A stretch of DNA of 26,211 nt. Source: CAYORM01 sp964406375. GTDB lineage: Bacteria; Pseudomonadota; Alphaproteobacteria; DSM-16000; Inquilinaceae. Position numbers and translations under genes: made by a program. A model generated the notes under the pieces. The model had not been told where the DNA came from. It was given only the letters and a program-made list of their open reading frames with translations, and searched no databases. The first letter of the stretch is position 1, and each line of letters opens with the position of its first letter. Shown here piece after piece: positions 7,619 to 14,729 of this stretch. Where the stretch lies: the NCBI GenBank assembly GCA_964406375.1, contig CAYORM010000040.1:1-26211 (forward strand), in the 5' to 3' direction.

Positions 7619-8917
7619 TTATCGGGCGGCTTCCATCTGCGCCCGCAACTCGTCCCAGCGCTCGGCGCCGGCGGTCATCACATCCTCGACCGTCGCCTCG
7701 CCGACCATTGCCTGGGCGAGCAGCGGCCGGAAGGCGGCCGACCAGATCGAGGTCCATTCGGTCCAGGTGCCGGCCTTCGCCCGCTCGACCTGGCCCTGCA
7801 GCACGCCCATATCGACCCAGCTCCCCCAGGCCTCGACGACCTCCGCATCGGACAGCAGCGGGAGCTGGCCGAAGCCGAGCCCCTTCTCGACCGCCCAGCG
7901 CTTGGCGACGTCATAGGGCGGCCCCGCCATGAACGCGATGAACCTCCAGGCGGCCTCGGCACGCTCCGGATCGGCGGCGGTCGCGGCCGACATCGCGTAG
8001 AACTTGGTGAAGCCGAGCGTCGAATGCGCCTCGCCGGGCATCGGCGCCAGCGCGAACTGGCCGGCGAGCGGCTGATCGGCCGTGTTGTTCAGCGCCGCCA
8101 GCACGTAATTGTAGACGATGGTGAAGGCGTGGTTCCCGGTGTTCATCGCCGGGATGATGCGCGATTCGTGATTTTCGAACGCCACGAGGTCGGCGGCCAC
8201 CGCGTCCTGCAGCCATTGCAGCTGCTGCCAGGCCGGATGGTCGGGCGAGGCGAAGGCGGCCGTGCCGTCCTCGTTGAACAGGTCGCCGCCGCGCCCGTAG
8301 ACCTGGGCGACGAAGGCATCGAAGAAGTTCGGCAGCTCCTGATTATATTCGTAGACGATCGGATGCTCCATCCCGGCATCCTTGAGCGCCTGGGCCGCCG
8401 CGGTCACCTCCTCCCAGGTCTCCGGCACGGCGATGCCGGCTTCCTCGAGGATCCTCGCATTGTAGAGGAAGGAGATCGTGTCGGCGTAATAGGGCAGCCC
8501 GTAGAGGTGCCCGTCATAGGTCATGTCGCTGATCGTGAAATCCGCCAGATCCTCGCGCCAGGCGGCGATCTCCTCCGGCGCCACCTCATCGAGCGGTGCG
8601 AGGAAGCCGGCGGCCGCCCAGGCCGGCAGCCAGTCCTGGCCACCATAGAGGATGTCGGTCTGGGTGCCGCCGCGGAAGCGCAGCACCATGCTGTCGTGAT
8701 AGTCGGGCCAGGTGTAGTCGGTTACGTTCACCTTGATGCCCGGGTTGGCCGCCTCGAACTGCGCGACATTGTCCTGAATCGTGTCGAGCGAGTAGTTCCA
8801 GACGACGAATTCCAGGGTGATGTCCTCGGCGACGGCCGGATTGGTCGACCAAAGCGCGAGCGCGCCGGCGGCCATCGCCGATGCGCACGTCGCGAGCCTG
8901 CTGCGCGTGCTCTGCAT
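7619..8917 (-). CDS. Sugar ABC transporter substrate-binding protein, family 1
   Basis: A 432-aa periplasmic binding protein of the MalE/UgpB superfamily. Residues 1-30 are a signal peptide ending NPAVA, with cleavage probably before EDITLEF. The mature start (VVWNYSLDTIQDNVAQFEAANPGIKV) and the downstream FKP-like lobes (YADTISFLYNARILEEAGI, GNHAFTIVYNYVLAALNN, GFTKFYAMSAA) are typical. It should capture a sugar, polyol or sugar acid and deliver it to the two permeases behind it. ATG 8917 is chosen because GGGAGGGG lies four bases upstream; the frame stays open further, but that part is antisense to the creatininase gene. It is the first gene of the operon and lies divergently from the amidohydrolase/GntR pair. 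Confidence 0.93.
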   Translation of the reverse strand: MQSTRSRLATCASAMAAGALALWSTNPAVAEDITLEFVVWNYSLDTIQDNVAQFEAANPGIKVNVTDYTWPDYHDSMVLRFRGGTQTDILYGGQDWLPAWAAAGFLAPLDEVAPEEIAAWREDLADFTISDMTYDGHLYGLPYYADTISFLYNARILEEAGIAVPETWEEVTAAAQALKDAGMEHPIVYEYNQELPNFFDAFVAQVYGRGGDLFNEDGTAAFASPDHPAWQQLQWLQDAVAADLVAFENHESRIIPAMNTGNHAFTIVYNYVLAALNNTADQPLAGQFALAPMPGEAHSTLGFTKFYAMSAATAADPERAEAAWRFIAFMAGPPYDVAKRWAVEKGLGFGQLPLLSDAEVVEAWGSWVDMGVLQGQVERAKAGTWTEWTSIWSAAFRPLLAQAMVGEATVEDVMTAGAERWDELRAQMEAAR

Positions 8918-9013
8918 GATCCCCTCCCTATCCGTCGAGGCCGCCGCCTGCGCCGCGCGGTCGAGGCCGGCTGGTCGCGCATGCACAGCGCATCGCCGCG
9001 GCGGATCCCCGAA

Positions 9014-9023
9014 TGGTGAACCA
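9014..9023. promoter_or_regulatory. Candidate GntR/FadR-type operator
   Basis: TGGT at 9014-9017 and ACCA at 9020-9023 form a small palindrome around GA, and a further ACCA follows at 9027. FadR-subfamily regulators commonly bind TGGT-N-ACCA-like boxes. The box touches the -10 element proposed for the binding-protein operon, so binding there would block initiation. The likely ligand protein is the regulator encoded at 9925. Both the site and the pairing are inferences from sequence. Confidence 0.4.
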
Positions 9024-9051
9024 CTAGACCAATCGCCGGCCGTTTGATCAA
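9023..9051 (-). promoter_or_regulatory. Candidate promoter of the sugar ABC operon
   Basis: On the minus strand, TTGATC (9051-9046) is followed after exactly 17 bases by TCTAGT (9028-9023). Each matches four of six bases of the housekeeping consensus. Initiation near 9016 would leave a leader of about 100 bases before ATG 8917. The -35 is part of the palindrome TTGATCAA (9044-9051), so it also reads as a -35 on the plus strand towards the creatininase gene, though no good plus-strand -10 follows. Confidence 0.4.
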
Positions 9052-9112
9052 GTAGAACCGTCGGCGACCGGACCGTGCCGGAAACCGCCGCCGTCGCCGA
9101 GGAGGATGCCGC

Positions 9113-9928
9113 GTGAAGTGGGAAGAGCTGACCGTACCCGATATCGAGGCGCTGGATCGCGAGAGCACCGTGCTGGTCCTGCCCTGCGGGTCGGTCGAGC
9201 AGCACGGCCGGCACGTGCCGCTCGGCTGCGACACGATGCTGGCCCGTGCCGTCGCGCTGGATGCCGCCGTCCGCCTCGGCGAGACGCCGCGCGTCGTGGT
9301 GCTGCCGCCGCCCTGGTACGGCTTCTCGCCCCATCACATGTCGCTCGCTGGCACGGTCACACTGCGCTCGGAGACCTATATCGCGCTGGTGAAGGACATC
9401 GTCGGCAGCGTCGTCGCGCATGGCTTCCGGCGCGTCCTGCTGCTCAACGGCCATGGCGGCAACGTCGCGATCCTCGACGTCATCGCCTCGGATCTCGGCC
9501 ATGCCTTCCACGGCCGGGCGCGCATCGCCACGGCGACCTATTTCCTGCTCGCGGCGCCGCGAGCCGCCGAGTTCCGCCAGTCCGGGCCGGGCGGGATGGG
9601 GCATGCCTGCGAGTTTGAGACGAGCCTGATGCTGCATCTCTTTCCGTCGCTCCTGCGCATGGAGGGCGCAGAGACCTGCTATCCCGATCCGGGCTCGCCC
9701 TTCCTGTCGACCGACCTGTTCGGTGGCGGGCGGGCCCGGACATATCTCGACTTCCACGATCTGTCGCCGACCGGCACCCTCGGTGATCCCGGCCTCGCCT
9801 CGGCCGAGAAGGGGGCACGGATCCTGACGGTCTGCGGCGAGGAGGTCGCGGCCTTCCTGCGTGATTTCGCGACCTGGCCGGTCGACCCGAGGGCTGGGGG
9901 CGGCGCCGCGGCGGGACGGCAGGCGTGA
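9113..9928 (+). CDS. Creatininase-family amidohydrolase
   Basis: A 271-aa cytosolic metal-dependent amidohydrolase. Family marks are all present: GSVEQHGRHVPLGCD at 26-40 (metal ligands E29, H31, D40), NGHGGN at 112-117 (H114) and GHACEFETS at 163-171 (E167). The family opens cyclic amides or lactam-like rings (creatinine, FAPy-type deformylation, mycofactocin maturation by MftE). With a sugar ABC transporter next door and no mftA/mftC in view, a catabolic role on the transported compound is more likely than MftE. The start is GTG 9113 with GGAGGA six bases upstream; an ATG at 9106 lies in another frame inside that site. The stop overlaps the GntR start by four bases (GTGA). Confidence 0.9.
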   Translation: MKWEELTVPDIEALDRESTVLVLPCGSVEQHGRHVPLGCDTMLARAVALDAAVRLGETPRVVVLPPPWYGFSPHHMSLAGTVTLRSETYIALVKDIVGSVVAHGFRRVLLLNGHGGNVAILDVIASDLGHAFHGRARIATATYFLLAAPRAAEFRQSGPGGMGHACEFETSLMLHLFPSLLRMEGAETCYPDPGSPFLSTDLFGGGRARTYLDFHDLSPTGTLGDPGLASAEKGARILTVCGEEVAAFLRDFATWPVDPRAGGGAAAGRQA

Positions 9929-10671
9929 GCCGGCCGCGCAGCGCCGGCGCGGCCGAGACGGTCGGCGCCCTCACCGGAAACGAGCGGGTGACGCCCTCCG
10001 TCCTCTACCGTGCCCTGCTGCGTTCGATCCGCGACGGCGCGCTCATGCCGGGGGCGCGCCTGCCGAACGAGCGCGACCTCGCGCGTCGCTTCGGGACGGG
10101 CCGGTCGACGGTGCGCAGCGCCCTGTCGATGATGGAGGGGCAGGGGCTGGTCCGCAGGCGGGTCGGCAGCGGCACCTTCCTCGCGCCGGATGCCGATCAG
10201 ATCTTCGCGCGGCTCGACGTCGTGCCGATCCCGCCGCATGACGACGTGCCGAGCTTCATCGAGATCCTTGAGGGACGGCTGCTGTTCGAGCCGGGGATGC
10301 TCTCCCTCGTCGTCGCCCGGGCCACCGACGCCGATTTCGAGGCGATGGAAAGGGCGCTCGGCCAGATCCTGACGGCGCCGCGCTGGATCGACTTCAAGGA
10401 GGCGATCTACGCGCTCCATGCCTGCATCTTCGCGGCGACGCACAACCGTTTCCTGATGCAGATCATGGAGAACATCGTCGCCGACCGACGGGCGGTCGAC
10501 TTCGATGGCCGCGACACCGTCCGCCCGGTACCGGAGCCGGTGCGCCGCCAAGCCCATGACGACCTCAAGGTGATCGTCGAGGCGCTGCGCCGGCGCGACG
10601 GGCGCTCCGCCGAGAAGGCGATGCGCGACCACCTGCTGCGGACGATCGCGACCGTCAACCTCTACCAGTAG
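9925..10671 (+). CDS. GntR-family regulator, FadR subfamily
   Basis: A 248-aa transcription factor. The winged helix-turn-helix covers about residues 25-88 (PGARLPNERDLARRFGTGRS, then TVRSALSMMEGQGLVRRRVG). The C-terminal all-helical FCD ligand domain covers about 105-240, with the expected metal or ligand histidines in ALHACIFAATHN, RRQAHDDLKVI and MRDHLLRTI. FCD regulators usually respond to sugar acids or other small carboxylates. GTG 9925 overlaps the end of the creatininase gene by four bases, so the two are co-translated. It most likely controls the divergent ABC operon through the intergenic box near 9014. It ends 33 bases before a strong hairpin terminator. Confidence 0.93.
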   Translation: MSRPRSAGAAETVGALTGNERVTPSVLYRALLRSIRDGALMPGARLPNERDLARRFGTGRSTVRSALSMMEGQGLVRRRVGSGTFLAPDADQIFARLDVVPIPPHDDVPSFIEILEGRLLFEPGMLSLVVARATDADFEAMERALGQILTAPRWIDFKEAIYALHACIFAATHNRFLMQIMENIVADRRAVDFDGRDTVRPVPEPVRRQAHDDLKVIVEALRRRDGRSAEKAMRDHLLRTIATVNLYQ

Positions 10672-10704
10672 GGCGCCACCGGCCGGTCGCGGCCGGCACG
10701 AAAG

Positions 10705-10729
10705 CGGCTCCTCCCGAGGGGAGGAGCCG
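10705..10729. terminator. Bidirectional hairpin terminator
   Basis: CGGCTCCTCCC (10705-10715) pairs perfectly with GGGAGGAGCCG (10719-10729) around a 3-base loop. It lies between the convergent GntR and Dps genes and can serve both. There is no long T run on either side, as is common at this G+C content. Confidence 0.75.
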
Positions 10730-10752
10730 TGTATCGATCAGGGGGCGGACCG

Positions 10753-11202
10753 TCAGGCGGCCGTTGAGGCCAGCATCCAGGCGTTCTTGTCGTGCTCGGT
10801 GATGCGTTCGGTCAGAAGATCGGCGGTCGACTGGTCATCGGCCTTCTCGGCGATGTCCAGTGCTTCCTTGGCCTGTTGCGCGAGGAGGCGGTGGCCCTCC
10901 ATCAGATCCTTGACCATGTCGATCGCGCCGATCCCCTCCTTGGGGGCGGACACCTTGGTCATCTTCGCCCAGACATCCAACCCGCCCGGTGCCGGCGCGC
11001 CGAGGGCGCGGATCCGCTCGGCGATCAGATCGACCGCCGCGAAGAGCTGATTGTACTGCTCCTCGAAAAGCGTGTGCAGGCCGTGGAAGTTCGGGCCGAC
11101 GACGTTCCAGTGATAGGTCTGCGTCTTGGCCTGCAGCGCATAGGTGTCGGCCAGCACCTGCGACAGCGCGGTCGCGACGGGGTTGTTGGATTTCGGGCTC
11201 AT
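10753..11202 (-). CDS. dps: Dps-family ferritin-like DNA-protection protein
   Basis: A 149-aa subunit of the dodecameric iron-storing shell that oxidises Fe(II) with hydrogen peroxide and protects DNA in stress. The intersubunit ferroxidase residues are all in place with the spacing of E. coli Dps: H31 in YHWNVVGPNF, H43 in GLHTLFEEQY, D58 and E62. The N-terminal tail is short (MSPKSNNP) with one lysine, so direct DNA binding may be weak. ATG 11202 has AGGAGG seven bases upstream. It faces the GntR gene across a shared terminator and lies 126 bases behind the serine hydrolase gene on the same strand; that gap is long enough for its own promoter, though I see no clear one. Confidence 0.93.
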   Translation of the reverse strand: MSPKSNNPVATALSQVLADTYALQAKTQTYHWNVVGPNFHGLHTLFEEQYNQLFAAVDLIAERIRALGAPAPGGLDVWAKMTKVSAPKEGIGAIDMVKDLMEGHRLLAQQAKEALDIAEKADDQSTADLLTERITEHDKNAWMLASTAA

Positions 11203-11328
11203 ATGGATGCCTCCTTCAGGTGGCTGGCCGCGGCGCCCCGTCCGGCCGCAGGTGACCGGCCGGCGTCCCCGGGACGACGTTTCGACAGAACGAACGCGCG
11301 GCCCGCCGCCGGGTTTCCGCTACGCTTT

Positions 11329-12486
11329 CTACATGGCGCGATCGTTGGTCGTCCTCAAGCCTCGCCAGCGCGAAGCGAGACGGTTGCCGACCGCCCGGCG
11401 TAGATCCTGGATGCCGGTCTCGCGGTCGCGCCGTGGATGGACGCGGTTGGTAAGCAGGGTCCAGGCGATGCCGCGCTCGAGGTCGATCCACAGCCCGGTG
11501 CCGGTGAAGCCGAGATGGCCGATCGTCCGTTCCGAACACAGCGAGCCGCCCTTCCAGTGCGGATGGCGTCGCTCCCAGCCCAGCGCCCGATCAGCCGTCT
11601 GCGGCCGCGTCATCTCGGCGAGCGCGGCGGGGCTGAGGAGCCGTCCGCGCAGGATGTCGAGCGCAAACTCGATTAACGCCCTTGCCGAGCCGAACAGGCC
11701 GGCATGGCCGGCCGCGCCGCCGAGTGACCAGGCGTTCTCGTCATGCACCTCGCCGCGCAGGAGCCGCCCCCGCAGCATGCAGGTCTCGGTCGCGGCGAAA
11801 TGGCCGGCCTCGCCCGGCCCCGGCTCACCCGCCGCGGGGGCCGGCCGGAAGGTGAGCCCGGGGGGAAGCGGCAGCGCGGCGAGCGGCATGCCGCGTCGGG
11901 CCTCGATGACGAATCCCAGCAGCATGTAGTTGATGTCGGAATAGACCGGCGCCCCGGCCCGCCAGCCGCGCCGGATGATCAGCGCGCGCCGCTCCTCGGC
12001 CGAGGATCCCCAGCCCCAGATCTTCTCATGCGCCGGCAGTCCCGAGCTATGGGTCAGAAGCGCCCGCAGCGACTGCCCCGCCTGGTCGGGTGACGCATCC
12101 GGCAGGTGCTTGGCGAGCGGGTCGTCGAGATCGGCGAGCCCGTCCTCGACGAGCCGCAGGATCTCGACGACCGTGACCATCACCTTGGTCAGGCTCGCCA
12201 GGTCGAACATCGTGTCCCGCGCCAGCGGCTCAGCCTCTGGCAGGAGGGTGGCGACGCCACCCCAGCGGATGGCGCGCTGGCCGTCTGCCGTCGCGATGCC
12301 CAGCGCGGCACCCGGGATGCGACCCGCCTCGATCGCTTCCGCGACCGGCTGGAACGTGTGATCGGCGAGGGATTCGAGGCTCATCAACAGGACCCACCCG
12401 GCTCGCGCCGCGCACGGCTCAGGCTTCATCAAGCATGCGGCCGCAACGACCGCAACCAGCACCGCTTTGTCGCGGCAGCGACGCAT
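11329..12486 (-). CDS. Class-C beta-lactamase-like serine hydrolase
   Basis: A serine hydrolase of the beta-lactamase/DD-peptidase fold (up to 385 aa). Numbered from ATG 12486, the SxxK motif is S98-L-T-K101, the second motif is Y182-S-D184 in place of the usual YxN, and the third is H324-L-G-F-T-G-T, replacing KTG. The tail LLTNRVHPRRDRETGIQDLR is seen in family members that act on cell-wall fragments or esters, such as the B. subtilis AmiE group, rather than in true beta-lactamases. Start choice is open: ATG 12486 adds a signal-like hydrophobic N-terminus, while ATG 12384 (MSLESLADHTF, 351 aa) gives a cytosolic enzyme. It is divergent from the aldolase gene 70 bases away. Substrate is unknown. 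Confidence 0.88.
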   Translation of the reverse strand: MRRCRDKAVLVAVVAAACLMKPEPCAARAGWVLLMSLESLADHTFQPVAEAIEAGRIPGAALGIATADGQRAIRWGGVATLLPEAEPLARDTMFDLASLTKVMVTVVEILRLVEDGLADLDDPLAKHLPDASPDQAGQSLRALLTHSSGLPAHEKIWGWGSSAEERRALIIRRGWRAGAPVYSDINYMLLGFVIEARRGMPLAALPLPPGLTFRPAPAAGEPGPGEAGHFAATETCMLRGRLLRGEVHDENAWSLGGAAGHAGLFGSARALIEFALDILRGRLLSPAALAEMTRPQTADRALGWERRHPHWKGGSLCSERTIGHLGFTGTGLWIDLERGIAWTLLTNRVHPRRDRETGIQDLRRAVGNRLASRWRGLRTTNDRAM

Positions 12487-12556
12487 GTTAAGCGGTCAGT
12501 GGCCGCACGCCCGGCCTGTTCGCGGCCGCTCCTGATCTGCTCCGATGGAGAGTTTC

Positions 12557-13471
12557 ATGCCCCGCCCGCCCTTCCGCGGCATCGTCGTCCCGGCGCTCAC
12601 GCCTTTCGGTGCCGACCTCGCGCCGGATGCCGAGCGCTTCATCGCCTTCTGCCGGAACCTGCTCGCCGAGGGGGCGGACGGGCTCGCCGTCTTCGGCACG
12701 ACGAGCGAGGCGAATTCGATGTCGGCGGAGGAGCGGATGGAGCTGCTCGACCGGCTGATCGGGGCCGGGATTCCCGCCGACAAGCTGATGCCCGGCACCG
12801 GTGCCTGCTCGATCACCGAGGCTGCGCGGCTGAGCGCGCATGCCGTCTCGCGCGGTTGCGGCGGCGTCCTACTCCTGCCGCCCTTCTACTACAAGGAGCC
12901 GTCAGAAGACGGGCTCTACGCCTTCGTCGCCGCGGTGATCGAGGCGGTCGGCAGCGCCGATCTGTCCGTCTATCTCTACCACATCCCGCCGGTCGCCCGG
13001 GTCGGCTACCCGGTGGGGGTGGTCGAGCGGCTGCTGCGCGACTTCCCCGAGACGATTCGCGGCCTTAAGGATTCGAGCGGCGACTGGGCGAGCATCTCGG
13101 GCTGGATCAAGCACTTCCCCGACCTCGCAGTGTTCCCGGGCTCGGAGATCTATCTTCTCGACGCGCTCCGCCTCGGGGCCGCCGGCTGCATTAGCGCAAC
13201 CGGGAACATCGACGCCGCGGGCATGAAGCGGGTCTGGGCGGCGCGCGATGACGCGCCGCTGGCCGAGGCGCTGCAGGCGCGGACCACCGCGCTCCGCAAG
13301 GCGGTGCAGGCCTTCCCGATGATCCCGGCGCTCAAGCGCATCATCGCGCGGCGCACCGGCGATGCGGGCTGGGTGACGCTGCGCCCGCCGCTGCAGGCGC
13401 TCGACGATGCGCGGGCGGCGGCGCTGTTCGCGGCGATCGACGCGGTCGAGCCGGCCGCCGTACCGGCCTGA
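12557..13471 (+). CDS. Dihydrodipicolinate synthase / N-acetylneuraminate lyase family aldolase
   Basis: A 304-aa (beta/alpha)8 class-I aldolase. The pyruvate-binding motif is G47-T-T-S-E51 (GTTGE in true DapA), the catalytic tyrosine is Y141 in YLYHIPP, and the Schiff-base lysine is K171 in GLKDSSGD. Substitutions at GTTSE and the YHIP box make a catabolic 2-keto-3-deoxy sugar acid or sialic-acid-like lyase more likely than lysine biosynthesis. ATG 12557 is chosen because GGAGAG lies 4 to 5 bases upstream and the protein then starts MPRPPFRGIVV, close to the usual family start; ATG 12545 has no ribosome-binding site. It is divergent from the serine hydrolase, which may supply its substrate. 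Confidence 0.9.
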   Translation: MPRPPFRGIVVPALTPFGADLAPDAERFIAFCRNLLAEGADGLAVFGTTSEANSMSAEERMELLDRLIGAGIPADKLMPGTGACSITEAARLSAHAVSRGCGGVLLLPPFYYKEPSEDGLYAFVAAVIEAVGSADLSVYLYHIPPVARVGYPVGVVERLLRDFPETIRGLKDSSGDWASISGWIKHFPDLAVFPGSEIYLLDALRLGAAGCISATGNIDAAGMKRVWAARDDAPLAEALQARTTALRKAVQAFPMIPALKRIIARRTGDAGWVTLRPPLQALDDARAAALFAAIDAVEPAAVPA

Positions 13472-13478
13472 CGGGTCG

Positions 13479-13508
13479 GGCGTCTCAGGGCAGGGCGTCT
13501 CAGGGCAG
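13479..13508. repeat. Perfect 15-base tandem duplication over the azlD stop
   Basis: GGCGTCTCAGGGCAG occurs twice in direct succession (13479-13493 and 13494-13508). The unit contains the azlD stop codon, and 15 bases is five codons, so the first copy carries a second in-frame stop just downstream. Replication slippage is the simple explanation. Confidence 0.9.
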
Positions 13509-13832
13509 GCCGGCCGCGACCAGCAGGCTGAGGACCGCGGTGCCCGCCACCACGGCGGGCAGCACGCGCCGTCCGAGCAGGATGAAGACGGCGACGCCGA
13601 CTGCGGTGGCGATGCCGCGCTGGGCGAGCGAGGTCGCCTCGAGCGGCCCGGCCGGCAGCACCAGCATCCGCGCGATCAGCCCGGCGAGGATGGCGTAGGC
13701 GCAGCATCCCACCCAGTCGAGGAGCGGCCAGTCGGGGCGCATCCGCACCGCCATGGCGACGCCCAGAACGCGCCAGACCTGCGTCGCGACGGCCGCGACC
13801 CCGAGCAGCAGCAGCGACTCGCCAAAGGTCAT
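13500..13832 (-). CDS. azlD: AzlD-family branched-chain amino acid exporter, small subunit
   Basis: A 110-aa protein with four hydrophobic stretches (GESLLLLGVAAVATQVWRVL, LLDWVGCCAYAILAGLIARM, GIATAVGVAVFILL, LPAVVAGTAVLSLLVAAG). This is the size and layout of AzlD, the small partner of AzlC in export of branched-chain and related amino acids. ATG 13832 overlaps the azlC stop in the arrangement ATGA, so the pair is co-translated. The stop lies within a 15-base tandem duplication. The frame stays open upstream of this ATG, but that text is a shadow of azlC. Its 3' end faces the aldolase gene 28 bases away with no clear terminator. Confidence 0.88.
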   Translation of the reverse strand: MTFGESLLLLGVAAVATQVWRVLGVAMAVRMRPDWPLLDWVGCCAYAILAGLIARMLVLPAGPLEATSLAQRGIATAVGVAVFILLGRRVLPAVVAGTAVLSLLVAAGLP

Positions 13833-14572
13833 CGCGCCGGCCCCACCGTGCCGCGCGCGGTGCGCCTGTCGCCGGCGGCCCGGTCGAGGACGAAGCCAGC
13901 GGTGCCGGCGAGAAGGCCGGTCAGCAGCAGCCCCCAATCCGGGCTGACGAGATGAAGGATCGGCCCGATCACCGCGCCCAGCCCCATGGCGAGAAGGCGC
14001 GCCCGCTGCCGCAGATCGGCGGTCAGCACCAGCACGAAATAGAGCGGGTTGAGGAAGACGAGGCCGAGCGCCACCGGCACTGGCATCGCCTCGACCAGGA
14101 GGTATCCCGCGGCGGTCGCGGCAAGGCATCCGGCCCAGAGCGTGCCGGCGAATCCGACGAAATAGGGCAGGCGCTGCTCGACCGGCAGGGTGGGGCAGAC
14201 GCGCATCGCCTGGACCCAGCCGGTGATCGCGACGAGCAGCGATGCCGCGTAGAACTGCCAGCGCGGCCTGGCGGGGTCGCGCAGCAGCGGCGCCAGCGTC
14301 ATCGCCATCGGCCATAGCCGGACATTGGCCAGCGCCACCGCCGCTGCCGCGACGAGCACGCCGGTACCAAGCGCCGCCGCCTCGACGAGGGCCATCTGTC
14401 CCGGCAGCGCCCAGGCGGTCGCGGTGGACAAAAGGCCGAAGGAGAGGTCGAACCCCGCCGCCCGCACCAGTGAGCCGAAGCCGAGATAGCTCGCCGCGAG
14501 CGCGAGCAGTGGTGCGCCACAGGCATGGCGGGCGCCCGCGAAGGTCGCGGCGCGGGGCGAAGCGAAGGGCAT
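13829..14572 (-). CDS. azlC: AzlC-family branched-chain amino acid exporter, large subunit
   Basis: A 247-aa inner-membrane protein with seven to eight hydrophobic segments. AzlC marks are visible: the N-terminal SYLGFGSLVRAAGFDLSFGL stretch, the STATAWALPGQMALVEAAALG segment, the NVRLWPMAMTLAPLLR motif near residue 84, and VFLNPLYFVLVLTADLR near 181. It works with AzlD as a two-part exporter. ATG 14572 has only a weak ribosome-binding site (GGATA). It is divergent from the histidine kinase gene at 14730, and the promoter region lies in the 157 bases between them, where I see no clear operator. Confidence 0.9.
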   Translation of the reverse strand: MPFASPRAATFAGARHACGAPLLALAASYLGFGSLVRAAGFDLSFGLLSTATAWALPGQMALVEAAALGTGVLVAAAAVALANVRLWPMAMTLAPLLRDPARPRWQFYAASLLVAITGWVQAMRVCPTLPVEQRLPYFVGFAGTLWAGCLAATAAGYLLVEAMPVPVALGLVFLNPLYFVLVLTADLRQRARLLAMGLGAVIGPILHLVSPDWGLLLTGLLAGTAGFVLDRAAGDRRTARGTVGPAR

Positions 14573-14729
14573 GTGCCGAGTATCCGGCCCCTGCCCGCAC
14601 GCGCGCCAGACGTTAAGCCCTGCGCCCTCGGCATGCGGGGCATCCGGCGTGGCTCGTCGGGACGGGCGTTCCGCGGCATAGTCGGCTTCCGAGGGCCGGT
14701 GGTCGGGGAACCGGTCGGGAGGAGGGGGG

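Noticed and set aside
7379..9019. A 546-codon plus-strand frame opposite the binding-protein and permease genes
   Set aside because: Its translation is Arg/Gly/His-rich without domains, while the minus-strand frames have clear families, signal peptide and motifs. It is an antisense shadow common at high G+C.
8918..9757. Upstream extension of the binding-protein frame by about 280 codons
   Set aside because: The added part is antisense to the creatininase gene, and a signal peptide and strong ribosome-binding site mark ATG 8917.
9113..9928. MftE (mycofactocin system) as identity of the creatininase-family gene
   Set aside because: No mycofactocin precursor, radical-SAM maturase or other mft gene is present in the window.
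12557..13471. DapA of lysine biosynthesis
   Set aside because: GTTSE replaces GTTGE, and the context is catabolic-looking rather than biosynthetic.
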